Source of the DNA: Flavobacteriales bacterium | GTDB lineage: Bacteria; Bacteroidota; Bacteroidia; Flavobacteriales_G; Salibacteraceae | Assembly (NCBI GenBank): GCA_003499525.1 | Contig: DNTB01000051.1 | Location: forward strand, 1-34,982 | DNA length: 34,982 nt | Reading direction: 5' to 3' | Shown: positions 6,481 through 15,557 of the stretch, piece after piece | Position numbering within the stretch: position 1 is the first letter of the stretch | How the letters are laid out: each line of letters opens with the position of its first letter | The notes under the pieces: model-generated | The model's input: the letters and a program-made list of their open reading frames with translations, nothing else | Databases searched by the model: none | What the model was told of the DNA's origin: nothing | Program-made: the position numbers and the translations under genes

Positions 6481-8871
6481 CTAAAAGTTCACCCTGTACT
6501 GAAATACCGGAAATAATCCTAGTTGGTAAATATACTCCTCTTCACCTGTTTCTGGATTGAAATTGAGTGCATAAGGGTTTTGGCGGTTGGTTACATTCTG
6601 TACATCAAGGGCAAATTCCTGGCTCCATTTCTTAAACATCATCTTATAGCCCACACGTAAATCCAACCTCATATAATCATCCAAACGTTCGGAAAATGCA
6701 TTGTCAAAATCATAATGCACCTCCCCTGATGCGATCGTACGCTCTTTGTCAACAGGGATATAGGGGTTGCCTCCGGCCCAGGCAAATTTTCCGTCGAAGG
6801 TCATAAATTGCTTAAATCTTCCCTCGCTCTTTTTTGCTAATTGCAGTTCATATCCTCCAACTGCATTGAAAATATATCTTCCATCAAAAGCAGTACTGCG
6901 CTCCACTCCATCACTGCCGGTATACCTTGATGAAAACAAAGATCCTGTCAGCATGTAGTAGAGTCCATTCTTGAGAAATCTGGAATAGGTTAACTCCAAA
7001 CCGTAGTTATATCCGGTTCCTCCGTTGACAAGGGTATCGGGAAATTCTGTAAAAAAGGAGCCTGAATTCAATTGGGAGTAATAAAAGGGATGATAGCCCA
7101 CAATGGCATCGTCAATCAACTGGTAATAGGCCTCAGCCCGGAAATGTGCATTTTCTGTAGTCTGGAAATTATAGCTCAAGACGAAATGTTGACTCTGTGT
7201 AAATCCAAGGTTTGTATTGAACTGTTCAGTCTGTCCGTTTCCAATGTAGGTTTCAGCAAACATCAGGCTTACCGGAGGAGCTTGAGTATGCAGCCCGTAC
7301 GCAATTCCGAACCGATGACGAGGTAGAGCCTGATAACTGAGACTCAATCGTGGTTCTACTGCCAACTGTTCATTTTCAAACAAAAAGGATCCGTGAACCC
7401 CGGCATTGGTGGTTAGTTTTTCTGTTATTCGATACTGCCATGTCGCAAATGGTTGGGCGAAATAAGTTTGACCGTTGGCATCAGAGAATTTTCGGTATCC
7501 CACTTCGTCGCTTTCGTAAATGGTCTCATCCAAATCGTAACCAAACTGGGTAAAGTAGAATCCGGCACGGAAAAGATGGCGGCTATTGAGTTTGTGGTTA
7601 ACGAAGGCTGTAGCTGTCAACGTTGTATTGGTCTGCTTTCCATCATACCAATCAAAAGTTTCTCTGATATCTGGGATGATTGAATCAATATCATTTTTGG
7701 TTTCAATGAAAGAGCCAGATAGTATAAACTTTGTGTAGGTCTTTTTTCCCCAGAAATATTTGTGCGTCAATCCCGCTGCACCCATCCTCGATCGTGCCCT
7801 GAGGTCTTCTTCCCGGTTGGAATAAAAGTCTTGCTCAATCTCGTCTTCGCTCAAATTGCTCTTGATGAAGTCAATGCTGGAGTTCCCAGCAATTCCGAAA
7901 AGTGAGAATGTACCAGCCTTCTTTGTTGGGAAATTGAACTTAAAGGTAACATCTTGGTACTCAGGGACTGCAGTTCCCGTTCCAAAATTAATTCCCATAG
8001 CATCAAAAACAGCAAGCGTAGAATATCTGGCATTTACCAAATAGGATGATCCATTGGCTTTTGAAATCGGCCCCTCTGCACCTAATTCAAATCCATTAAA
8101 TCCTATTTGACCCATGAATTCATGGTTTTCATCGTTTCCATTGCGCATTCTCAGATCAAATACTCCGGACAAAGCATTTCCATATTCTGCCGGGAACGCT
8201 CCCGTCATAAAATCTGAATTACTCAATACATTGTTGTTCAAAATACTAACAGGACCTCCTGCTGCACCGGCCTGACCAAAATGATTTGGATTAGGAATAT
8301 CTACGCCTTCCAGACGCCACAACAAGCCATTCGGTGAATTTCCCCGAATCACGATATCATTAACAGCATCATTATTCGAGGCGACACCGGCAAAGTTGGT
8401 CGCCATTCGCGCTACATCATTTCTTGCTCCCGCAAATCGCTTGCTCTCCTCTATAGAAAACTGTGTGGCACTGACCGCAGCTAATTCGTTGATGGGCTCA
8501 TCAAGTCTTCGTTCACCGGTCACCACCACCTCATTCATTTTGGTGACATTCTCTTCGAGCTCAACCTCCACAACCGTTTCTTTTCCGCTCTCCACTTCCA
8601 GGTTTCCGAAAAAAGCCTCCTTATATCCAATGAAAGTAATCTGAATGGATATCCTTCCGACGGGTAATCCTTCCAGTCGAAATTTACCATTAATGTCCGT
8701 CGTCGTTCCGATAACAGGGCTTGAACCCGGTACGATGACGTTGGCTCCTGGTATGCTTTGCTGAGAGAATTTATCTATAACAGTACCTCTAACAGTGCCT
8801 GTTATATTCTTCTCCGTTGCAAAAAGAAAAGTGGGTATTAGAATTATAAAAAGTAGCAATGTTTTTTTCAT
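6481..8871 (-). CDS. TonB-dependent receptor with carboxypeptidase-regulatory-like domain
   Basis: Outer-membrane active-transport receptor of 796 aa. A signal peptide (MKKTLLLFIILIPTFLFA) leads into a CarboxypepD_reg-like domain at about 22-105 (GTVRGTVIDKFSQQSIPGAN, then GTTTDINGKFRLEGLPVG). A plug domain with VVVTGERR, DIVIRGNSPNGLLW and LEGVDIPNPNHFG follows, then a long beta barrel ending FPVFQYRVNF with the terminal phenylalanine expected for BAM insertion. The frame extends upstream to 8943, but the signal peptide fixes the start at 8871. No SusD partner gene is adjacent, so it is not a typical polysaccharide-utilisation pair. The gene is divergent from the M1 peptidase at 9001 with 129 bp between them. 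Substrate is unknown. Confidence 0.92.
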   Translation of the reverse strand: MKKTLLLFIILIPTFLFATEKNITGTVRGTVIDKFSQQSIPGANVIVPGSSPVIGTTTDINGKFRLEGLPVGRISIQITFIGYKEAFFGNLEVESGKETVVEVELEENVTKMNEVVVTGERRLDEPINELAAVSATQFSIEESKRFAGARNDVARMATNFAGVASNNDAVNDIVIRGNSPNGLLWRLEGVDIPNPNHFGQAGAAGGPVSILNNNVLSNSDFMTGAFPAEYGNALSGVFDLRMRNGNDENHEFMGQIGFNGFELGAEGPISKANGSSYLVNARYSTLAVFDAMGINFGTGTAVPEYQDVTFKFNFPTKKAGTFSLFGIAGNSSIDFIKSNLSEDEIEQDFYSNREEDLRARSRMGAAGLTHKYFWGKKTYTKFILSGSFIETKNDIDSIIPDIRETFDWYDGKQTNTTLTATAFVNHKLNSRHLFRAGFYFTQFGYDLDETIYESDEVGYRKFSDANGQTYFAQPFATWQYRITEKLTTNAGVHGSFLFENEQLAVEPRLSLSYQALPRHRFGIAYGLHTQAPPVSLMFAETYIGNGQTEQFNTNLGFTQSQHFVLSYNFQTTENAHFRAEAYYQLIDDAIVGYHPFYYSQLNSGSFFTEFPDTLVNGGTGYNYGLELTYSRFLKNGLYYMLTGSLFSSRYTGSDGVERSTAFDGRYIFNAVGGYELQLAKKSEGRFKQFMTFDGKFAWAGGNPYIPVDKERTIASGEVHYDFDNAFSERLDDYMRLDLRVGYKMMFKKWSQEFALDVQNVTNRQNPYALNFNPETGEEEYIYQLGLFPVFQYRVNF

Positions 8872-8964
8872 GATTTCAAAGTTTGACACAAAAGAACTCA
8901 TGTACACTCTAAATACTCTACAACTGCGGAGTGAACCCGACATATGCGGGAATGAAATGGACTG

Positions 8965-8996
8965 TTGACCCGATGGGTATAATGGATGTACTTTTG
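8965..8996 (+). promoter_or_regulatory. Bacteroidota-type promoter of the M1 peptidase gene
   Basis: TACTTTTG (8989-8996) matches TAnnTTTG, and a TTG (8965-8967, within GTTGACC) lies 21 bp upstream, near the expected -33 position. The -7 element ends 4 bp before the ATG at 9001, so the mRNA would be almost leaderless. Confidence 0.5.
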
Positions 8997-9000
8997 AATC

Positions 9001-10923
9001 ATGAGATGGGCAACCTCAATTGTATTTTTTTTCACTCTGATACCCTTAGTTTCCTCAGCTCAAAATAAGAATTTCATCACAAATGAAATTGCGAAAATGG
9101 AGCAAAAAAGGCACCAACAATTCGCTATTGGCGAAATTCAGAATGAAGCCGACCCCACTTATGATGTTCATCATTATGCATTGGATTTTGAAGTAAACCC
9201 CGCTATCAGGGCCATAAAAGGAACAAGCACTATTAGTGCTCATATTCTGGAAAGTAACACAGGTCAACTCATTGTCGATTTACACGATTCTCTAACTGTT
9301 GATTCGGTGATTGCAGAAGGAGAACCATTGGCTTTTACTCACGCTAATAATCAAATAGTCATCCAGCTTCCACTTGAACTCCGAAAACCTGAAGTGCGGT
9401 TTACTGTTCATTATCAGGGAGTGCCCCCTCAGAAGGATAAAAGGTCATTTACGACCTATACCCACAATGGTGTTCCGGTACTTTGGACCCTATCTCAGCC
9501 CTACGGAGCCTTGGACTGGTGGCCTTGCAAGCAAAGCCTTAACGATAAGGCTGACTCCATAAAAATCAGCATTACCTGTCCGCGAGAATATGTGGCGGTG
9601 GCCAACGGCAATTTAGTCAGTGAACTGCCTTTAGGATTGTTCACCAAATATACCTACCAACACAAGCAGCCCATAGTGCCTTATCTTGTTGCCATTGCAG
9701 TAACAAATTACGATTACTATGAAATTGAGGCAGAGCTAACCTCCGGAAATATCCGGGTTCCCAACTGGCTCTACCCTGAGGACCTCGAACGCTTTAAATC
9801 ACGGATCGACATTACCGTTGACCTTTTGCATCTTTTCGATTCACTTCTGATTCCCTATCCTTTTCCCGATTACGGCTATGGCCATGTTCAGTTTAGTTGG
9901 GGTGGTGGAATGGAGCATCAAACCAGAAGTTTTATGGGGAATTTTCATTTTGAACTCATTGCCCATGAACTCGCCCATCAATGGTTTGGTGACTACATAA
10001 CCTGTGGAACCTGGAAAGACATATGGCTGAATGAGGGCTTTGCCACTTACTTTAATGGTCTACCCTATGAAACCTTTTTTGATGGAATTTATTGGCGTAT
10101 CTGGAAACGCCTTCAGGTAGAACGAATCGTTTCAGAGCCTGATGGCTCAGTTACAGTATTTGACACTTCAGATGTTTCCAGATTGTTCGACAGCAGATTG
10201 ACCTACCAAAAAGGTGGAATGGTTCTTCACATGCTGCGCACTATACTGGGCAAAGCTGATTTTTTTCAGGCACTACGGGAGTATCTTCTGGATGACGAAC
10301 TCGCTTTCGGTTTTTCAAGAACAGATCAATTATTCTATCACTTCGAGAATGTATCCGGAAAAAACTTAGATGACTTTAGAGAGAATTGGCTGGTGAACGA
10401 AGGACACCCTTCGTATGAAATAAGTTGGACTCAGGGCGATGATCGTGCTAAATTCACCTTCATTCAATCCACATCACACCCTTCGGTCAACTTTTTTGCC
10501 CTACCGGTACATATCCGTGTAAAAAGTTCGCAGGATGATTCGCTCGACTTCATTTTCGAAAACAGCTACAACGGCGAAGTATTTGGAGTAGAAATACCTT
10601 TCGAAATCGATGAGGTATTGATAGATCCGGATTACGACATTATTTCGGCAAATAATACAGCTTTTCGAAAGGACTACAGAAATGAATTAAGAACCTATCC
10701 CAATCCGGTTGCACATAGCCTCTTTATAGAATTAGACGACCCTGTTGAGTATATTAAAGGGATAAGGTTGGTGAATCAAGTAGGGCAGCTGACAGAGATA
10801 ACCTCCAATGAAAAAGACTATAACTCCAGGATACTGGACATCACAAACTATCCTTCAGGGGCTTATATTCTCGAGGTAACCACGAATAAGAAAGTTTTTT
10901 ACAGAAAGATTCTAAAGCTGTAA
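9001..10923 (+). CDS. Secreted M1-family zinc aminopeptidase with T9SS sorting domain
   Basis: The 640-aa protein has an N-terminal signal peptide (MRWATSIVFFFTLIPLVSSA). Its M1 catalytic domain shows GGGMEH at 301-306 (substrate N-terminus recognition, in place of GAMEN), HELAH at 322-326 and WLNEGF with E345: zinc ligands H322, H326 and E345, general base E323. The transition-state tyrosine is probably Y402 in TYQKGGMVLHML. The C-terminal 80 residues (LRTYPNPVAHSLFIEL, IRLVNQVGQL, YPSGAYILEV, KVFYRKILKL) are a type A T9SS sorting domain, so the enzyme should be exported and probably surface-attached or released. It lacks the long C-terminal helical domain of classical aminopeptidase N. It is divergent from the TonB receptor and convergent with the LytTR gene, 6 bp away. 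Confidence 0.92.
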   Translation: MRWATSIVFFFTLIPLVSSAQNKNFITNEIAKMEQKRHQQFAIGEIQNEADPTYDVHHYALDFEVNPAIRAIKGTSTISAHILESNTGQLIVDLHDSLTVDSVIAEGEPLAFTHANNQIVIQLPLELRKPEVRFTVHYQGVPPQKDKRSFTTYTHNGVPVLWTLSQPYGALDWWPCKQSLNDKADSIKISITCPREYVAVANGNLVSELPLGLFTKYTYQHKQPIVPYLVAIAVTNYDYYEIEAELTSGNIRVPNWLYPEDLERFKSRIDITVDLLHLFDSLLIPYPFPDYGYGHVQFSWGGGMEHQTRSFMGNFHFELIAHELAHQWFGDYITCGTWKDIWLNEGFATYFNGLPYETFFDGIYWRIWKRLQVERIVSEPDGSVTVFDTSDVSRLFDSRLTYQKGGMVLHMLRTILGKADFFQALREYLLDDELAFGFSRTDQLFYHFENVSGKNLDDFRENWLVNEGHPSYEISWTQGDDRAKFTFIQSTSHPSVNFFALPVHIRVKSSQDDSLDFIFENSYNGEVFGVEIPFEIDEVLIDPDYDIISANNTAFRKDYRNELRTYPNPVAHSLFIELDDPVEYIKGIRLVNQVGQLTEITSNEKDYNSRILDITNYPSGAYILEVTTNKKVFYRKILKL

Positions 10924-10929
10924 CTATGA

Positions 10930-11679
10930 TTAGCTGTTCAGCCATTTTTTGAAACCAGAGGAGCGCTCAATACTCACAATAGCGTCCTTTGAAGAAGGTG
11001 GGTTCAAATCAATCTTCACGCGCCCTTTTGGATAAATATGCATCATGCTTACCCCATTCATACTGACAATGAATTGTCGGTTTATACGGTAAAACTTCTC
11101 CGGATCCAGAATTTCTGTGAGCCTGTCTAAGGTGAAATCAACGACATATTCCTTTCCGGTAGTGGTAAAAAGAAAGACATATTTACCCTCGGCAAAAAAA
11201 TATGCCACCTCTTCGCTGTCCACGGTTCTGATTTTGTCCCCGATGTAAACAATAAATCTTTTTTGCCATTGATGTTCCTTCTTATGATAAGCTTCAAGAA
11301 TGGATTGAACATCTAAGTTCTCATTGCCAAATAGTTGCTCATATTTTTCAATGGCATTGCGCAGATCTTCTGTGCTAAAAGGTTTCAAGAGATAATCTAC
11401 GCTGTTTACTTTAAATGCCTGAATGGCATATTGATCGTATGCCGTGGTAAAAATAACAGGGCATTTCACCTCCACTTGCTCGAATATTCCGAAGCTCAAC
11501 CCATCAGCCAAATGTATGTCACAAAAAATCAGGTCAAATTGCTCTTTTCCAAACAGCTCAACCGCCTCTTTGATGCTGGATGCGGCATGCTCAGAATGAA
11601 TGTCAGGTTTGATTTTTTTCAGTTGAGCCCTTAACCTTTGAACAGCTAAATTTTCATCTTCAACAATGGCTACTTTCAT
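10930..11679 (-). CDS. LytTR-family response regulator
   Basis: The 249-aa protein has an N-terminal receiver domain (about 1-120) with acidic pair E8/D9, phosphoacceptor D54 in IFCDIHLADG, T79 and K99 (DYLLKPF). A C-terminal LytTR DNA-binding domain (about 145-245) follows, with the segments VAYFFAEGKYVFLFTTTGKEYVVD and FYRINRQFIVSMNGV. It should activate or repress transcription on phosphorylation by the kinase encoded 5 bp upstream (11685-12737), with which it forms a two-gene operon. Its targets cannot be read from the sequence. The divergent TonB-receptor/peptidase region next door is a candidate only by proximity. Confidence 0.93.
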   Translation of the reverse strand: MKVAIVEDENLAVQRLRAQLKKIKPDIHSEHAASSIKEAVELFGKEQFDLIFCDIHLADGLSFGIFEQVEVKCPVIFTTAYDQYAIQAFKVNSVDYLLKPFSTEDLRNAIEKYEQLFGNENLDVQSILEAYHKKEHQWQKRFIVYIGDKIRTVDSEEVAYFFAEGKYVFLFTTTGKEYVVDFTLDRLTEILDPEKFYRINRQFIVSMNGVSMMHIYPKGRVKIDLNPPSSKDAIVSIERSSGFKKWLNS

Positions 11680-11684
11680 GATAA

Positions 11685-12737
11685 TCAGTCCTTTATAAGT
11701 GGAATATGTGCCTCAAAACTGTCTTCTCTAGTAATGAATTGAGGAATTCTGTCCCCTAATAATTCGTAGCGGCTAACCAGGTTTTTCAGCCCTATTCCCG
11801 TAGAAGCTTCTTTATGCCCCTTATGAATTCTATTGTTGGTCACGTGCAGCCATTCACCATTTGCGCTGATCTCGATTCGAAGAGGGTTGCTTGCATGAAT
11901 AGCGTTATGCTTGACCGCATTTTCGAGGAGCAATTGCAAGGTTAAAGGAGGTACTTTATGTTGCATACTTTCCCTTGAAACTGATATTTCAGGAATAAGA
12001 CCTTCTTCAAATCTGTATTTCTGGAGAAAAAGCCACGAATCTGCCAGGTTGAGCTCTTCCTTTAAGGAAACCAAAGTCTTTTCACGTATCTCCAGTATTT
12101 TTCTAAAAATTCCGGCAAATTCCTGAATGAATGCATCGGCTTTGTCGGCATCGATGTGAACCAGCGAAGACAATGTATTCAGACTGTTAAACAAAAAATG
12201 TGGGTTGAGTTGGTTTTTGAGCATCTGGAACTGCATCTGAATATTTTCTTTCTCGAGCTTATTCTTTTCCATCAGTGCGGCTCTCCAGTCTTTAAATATC
12301 ATGATGCTGTTGATGAACAGCATGATGACGGTATCCATTACAAAGGTTATGATGAGATTCGCTTTGAGCTCCATGCTAAAGGTTCCCTCCACGCAATACT
12401 GTGGAACCAATACATAGGAAAGCGCAGTCATTACGGAAAGTGCAACGACCAGGCTGGAGAGATATTCAATGATAATCTTACGTGCAATTCCATCCTCCCA
12501 GGCCAACCTTTTGCGAATCCACTCATAGGTCAGGGCGACTGCCATACCTATGATTACGGTATATGAGATTGAATACAGGAAGAACTGAAGCCCCTGACCC
12601 ATGGAGTTTTCATAGTTCATGTTTTCGTTGGCGACGAAGTAGTTTATATTCTGCAAAATACCAAGGAGTATTCCTGCACCAATGAATATGGGGAGTACTT
12701 TTTTAACCAGAGCTTCCACAAACTGAATTTTGGACAA
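11685..12737 (-). CDS. LytS-type (HPK7/8) sensor histidine kinase
   Basis: The 350-aa protein has four membrane helices at about 13-30, 52-72, 88-112 and 127-149, with little extracytoplasmic sequence. A short coiled linker is followed by the His_kinase domain with QLNPHFLFNSLNTLSSL (phospho-acceptor H180). A compact HATPase_c domain carries LLLENAVKHN as N-box and STGIGLKNLVSRYELL as G-box. The lack of a large sensor domain suggests sensing within the membrane. Partner of the LytTR regulator directly downstream. It is the first gene of that operon; 86 bp separate it from the bacilliredoxin gene. Confidence 0.92.
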   Translation of the reverse strand: MSKIQFVEALVKKVLPIFIGAGILLGILQNINYFVANENMNYENSMGQGLQFFLYSISYTVIIGMAVALTYEWIRKRLAWEDGIARKIIIEYLSSLVVALSVMTALSYVLVPQYCVEGTFSMELKANLIITFVMDTVIMLFINSIMIFKDWRAALMEKNKLEKENIQMQFQMLKNQLNPHFLFNSLNTLSSLVHIDADKADAFIQEFAGIFRKILEIREKTLVSLKEELNLADSWLFLQKYRFEEGLIPEISVSRESMQHKVPPLTLQLLLENAVKHNAIHASNPLRIEISANGEWLHVTNNRIHKGHKEASTGIGLKNLVSRYELLGDRIPQFITREDSFEAHIPLIKD

Positions 12738-12823
12738 AAGAATTCAATCTGAGCCCACACTCATGAATAAAATAGGATGAGTGCCTCAAAAAACAGGATG
12801 AACTGGAAATTATTGGGATAACT

Positions 12824-13234
12824 TTAGACGAATTCGTCGAAAGCTGCCATTAGATTTTCAGCAATCCGTTCGGCAGGTCTGCCTTCGATATGATGTCTTT
12901 CCAGAAAATGCACCAGCCTTCCGTCTTTAAACAGCGCAATGGAAGGGGAAGATGGCGGATAAGGCAACATGTATTTTCTGGCTTGCGAAGTTGCGTCTTT
13001 ATCCACTCCTGCAAATACCGTTACAAACCGGTCCGGGAGTTTATTATGTTGCTTGGCTATCTTCACGCCTGGTCTGGCATTTCCTGCTGCACAGCCGCAT
13101 ACTGAATTAACAACAACCAGCGAGGTGCCTTGTTTTTTCATTTCCTCATCTACTGCATCTGGTGTTTTGAGTTCCTCAAACCCTACTGTCGTGAGGTCAT
13201 CAATCATAGGTGCTACAAGTTCTTCAGGATACAT
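12824..13234 (-). CDS. BrxA/BrxB-family bacilliredoxin
   Basis: The 136-aa protein matches the YphP/YqiW family along its full length: MYPEELVAPMIDDLT at the start, a NSVCGCAAGNARPG active site with C46 and C48, DATSQARKYMLPYPPSSPS in the middle and FLERHHIEGRPAERIAENL near the end. In Bacillus these proteins remove bacillithiol from oxidised protein thiols. Many Bacteroidota make bacillithiol, so the same role is plausible here, but no bacillithiol-synthesis gene is in the window. It lies downstream of tadA on the same strand, 63 bp away. Confidence 0.93.
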   Translation of the reverse strand: MYPEELVAPMIDDLTTVGFEELKTPDAVDEEMKKQGTSLVVVNSVCGCAAGNARPGVKIAKQHNKLPDRFVTVFAGVDKDATSQARKYMLPYPPSSPSIALFKDGRLVHFLERHHIEGRPAERIAENLMAAFDEFV

Positions 13235-13297
13235 ATCGGTATTTATTATTGATTATTGATTTCTGGGGCTCATTAACGAAACTACTGTCGAATTGGT

Positions 13298-13744
13298 TCA
13301 GCTGCGCAATTTTCTGAAAAAATCTTGAAGCATCACAACACTTTCGTCTGCCAGAAGCCCCCCTTCTAATTTGGTTTTTGGGTGCAAAATTGGGGAGTCT
13401 GCATTTCGAAATCCTCTTTTTTCATCGCTGGCACCAAAGACGATTCGGTCCATTTGGGTCCAGAATGCTGCTCCAGCACACATTATGCACGGCTCAAGAG
13501 TGACATATAAAGTACAGTCCCACAGATATTTACTGCCCATAAACTCCGATGCGGCAGTAAACGCGAGCATTTCGGCATGAGCGGTTACATCGTTTAGCTG
13601 TTCTGTAAGATTATGGGCTCTGGCGATAATGCGGCCAGCGCTCACAATTACCGCTCCAACAGGCACTTCATTAAGATCGTAGGCTCTCTGGGCCTCTATA
13701 AGTGCCATTCTCATAAAATGTTCGTCACTCTCTACAGTAAGCAT
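13298..13744 (-). CDS. tadA: tRNA-specific adenosine deaminase (nucleoside deaminase)
   Basis: The 148-aa zinc deaminase converts A34 to inosine in the anticodon of tRNA-Arg(ACG). The zinc site is complete: HAEM with H56 and catalytic E58, and TLEPCIMCAGA with C86 and C89. A WDCTLYVTLEP strand and FGASDEKRGF loop are typical. The frame can be extended to a TTG at 13753, but a TATTTTTG promoter element covers that codon, so the ATG at 13744 is the better start. The gene is divergent from aspS, with 64 bp between the starts. Guanine or cytosine deaminases share the fold, but length and motifs favour TadA. Confidence 0.9.
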   Translation of the reverse strand: MLTVESDEHFMRMALIEAQRAYDLNEVPVGAVIVSAGRIIARAHNLTEQLNDVTAHAEMLAFTAASEFMGSKYLWDCTLYVTLEPCIMCAGAAFWTQMDRIVFGASDEKRGFRNADSPILHPKTKLEGGLLADESVVMLQDFFRKLRS

Positions 13745-13750
13745 AGCTTC

Positions 13751-13758
13751 CAAAAATA
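13751..13758 (-). promoter_or_regulatory. TATTTTTG promoter -7 element of tadA
   Basis: On the minus strand TATTTTTG matches TAnnTTTG and ends 6 bp before the ATG at 13744. It overlaps the alternative TTG start, which argues against that start. A weak TTTA lies 18 bp upstream of it. Confidence 0.4.
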
Positions 13759-13808
13759 CATGTGCACATCCATTGTTAAAGCATTAATTTCGCGCTTTTC
13801 TTAACTGT

Positions 13809-15557
13809 ATGTACCGAACCCATACCTGTGGCGCATTACGCCCTAAAAATATTAACGAAACAGTAACCCTCTCCGGATGGGTGCAAAAATCCCGAGACCT
13901 TGGAGGAATGACCTTTATCGATATTCGAGATCGATATGGCATTACACAGCTCACTTTCAATATGGAAACCAATCCAGTCTTATGCGAAAAAGCGCGCCAA
14001 CTAGGTCGTGAGGATGTAGTTCAGGTTCGGGGTCATGTTATTGAAAGAAGCAGTAAAAACCCCAACATGCCCACCGGCGAAGTGGAAGTGACCGTATCAC
14101 AACTCACAGTGCTGAATAAGAGCAAGCTACCACCATTCACTATAGAAGACGAAACAGATGGCGGGGAGGAAATTCGAATGAAATTTCGATACCTCGACTT
14201 GCGCAGAAATCCGCTTAAAAACAACCTGATTTTACGACATAAGCTGGCCATTGAAACCAGAAAGTACCTTGATAATCTCGATTTTATTGAAATCGAAACT
14301 CCATATCTCATCAAATCCACTCCTGAAGGAGCCCGGGATTTTATCGTGCCATCAAGAATGCATCCGGGGGAGTTTTATGCCCTGCCACAATCACCTCAAA
14401 CCTTCAAGCAACTGCTTATGGTAAGTGGCTACGACCGCTATTTTCAAATTGTACGATGTTTTAGAGATGAAGACCTAAGGGCTGACCGCCAGCCTGAGTT
14501 CACTCAAATTGATTGTGAGATGTCTTTTGTCGAGCGCGAAGACATACTCACTATGTTCGAAGGCCTTACCAAGCATCTTTTTAAATCGTTAATCAATATA
14601 ACACTGGATGATTTTCCTCATATGTTGTATGATGATGCGATAAGACTTTATGGAAGCGATAAGCCCGATATTCGATTTGGGATGCAGTTTGTAGAGCTTA
14701 ACCAGGTACTTCAGAACAGCGGGTTTAAGGTTTTTGATGAAGCGGAACTCGTCGTTGGAATAAACGTTCCAGGTGCTTCAAACTACTCGCGTAAACAACT
14801 TGATCAACTGATTGATTTTGTAAAGCGTCCACAAGTAGGCGCAAAGGGATTAGTCTGGGTAAAATATAATGAAGACGGTTCCATCAAAAGTTCTGTAGAT
14901 AAATTCTACACCCCCGAACAGCTCAAATCCTGTTTCGAAATAGCGAAAGGAAAACCTGGTGACCTCTTACTTATTATGGCAGGAGAAACAAATTCGACAC
15001 GAAATGCATTGAACGTATTAAGACTGGAAATGGGGGATCGCCTTGAGTTGAGAAAAAAGAATGAGTTCGCGCCGCTATGGGTCATTGATTTTCCCTTGCT
15101 GGAATGGGATGAGGAACACCAGAGATTTCATGCGATGCACCACCCGTTTACCAGTCCTTCCGGAAATACCATAGAAGAACTGAATGACAACCCCTCTGCT
15201 ATAAAAGCAAATGCATACGACCTTGTCATAAATGGCATTGAGCTTGGTGGTGGATCGATTAGGATTCACGACAGGACTTTGCAAGAAAAAATGTTTGAAT
15301 TGTTAGGTTTCTCGCAGGAAGAAGCAGAAAGTCAATTTGGCTTTTTGATGGGGGCTTTTGAATATGGAGCACCACCACACGGAGGAATTGCCTTTGGTTT
15401 GGACAGGGTAGCGGCGGTGCTTTCCGGTGAAGAGAGTATTAGAGATTTTATTGCCTTTCCAAAAAATAATGCCGGTAGAGACGTTATGATCGACACGCCA
15501 TCTGCAATAGCGGAAGAACAACTAACAGAACTAAAATTAAAACATGATAAGAACTAG
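13809..15557 (+). CDS. aspS: Aspartate-tRNA ligase
   Basis: The 582-aa class IIb synthetase charges tRNA-Asp. The N-terminal OB-fold anticodon-binding domain (about 1-105) begins MYRTHTCGALRPKNINETV and contains SGWVQKSRDLGGMTFIDIRD. The catalytic domain has FRDEDLRADRQPEF with TQIDCEMSF (motif 2, about residues 217-238) and GIAFGLDRV at 526-534 (motif 3). A bacterial GAD insertion domain lies between them. Length is typical of bacterial AspRS. The 3' end overlaps the next lipoprotein gene by 14 bp. Whether it is discriminating or also charges tRNA-Asn cannot be settled here; the presence of asnA does not decide it. Confidence 0.97.
   Translation: MYRTHTCGALRPKNINETVTLSGWVQKSRDLGGMTFIDIRDRYGITQLTFNMETNPVLCEKARQLGREDVVQVRGHVIERSSKNPNMPTGEVEVTVSQLTVLNKSKLPPFTIEDETDGGEEIRMKFRYLDLRRNPLKNNLILRHKLAIETRKYLDNLDFIEIETPYLIKSTPEGARDFIVPSRMHPGEFYALPQSPQTFKQLLMVSGYDRYFQIVRCFRDEDLRADRQPEFTQIDCEMSFVEREDILTMFEGLTKHLFKSLINITLDDFPHMLYDDAIRLYGSDKPDIRFGMQFVELNQVLQNSGFKVFDEAELVVGINVPGASNYSRKQLDQLIDFVKRPQVGAKGLVWVKYNEDGSIKSSVDKFYTPEQLKSCFEIAKGKPGDLLLIMAGETNSTRNALNVLRLEMGDRLELRKKNEFAPLWVIDFPLLEWDEEHQRFHAMHHPFTSPSGNTIEELNDNPSAIKANAYDLVINGIELGGGSIRIHDRTLQEKMFELLGFSQEEAESQFGFLMGAFEYGAPPHGGIAFGLDRVAAVLSGEESIRDFIAFPKNNAGRDVMIDTPSAIAEEQLTELKLKHDKN

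Noticed and set aside
8965..8983. sigma70-like promoter TTGACC...TATAAT upstream of the M1 peptidase
   Set aside because: The two boxes are only 7 bp apart, far from the 17 bp needed. The TAnnTTTG element next to the ATG fits the phylum better.
12156..12566. 136-aa plus-strand frame
   Set aside because: It is a shadow of the LytS-type kinase on the other strand, whose helices and H180 motif are clear.
13235..13297. Short repeats of TTATTGATTATTGATT between bacilliredoxin and tadA
   Set aside because: It is too short and AT-rich to call a repeat or regulatory element.
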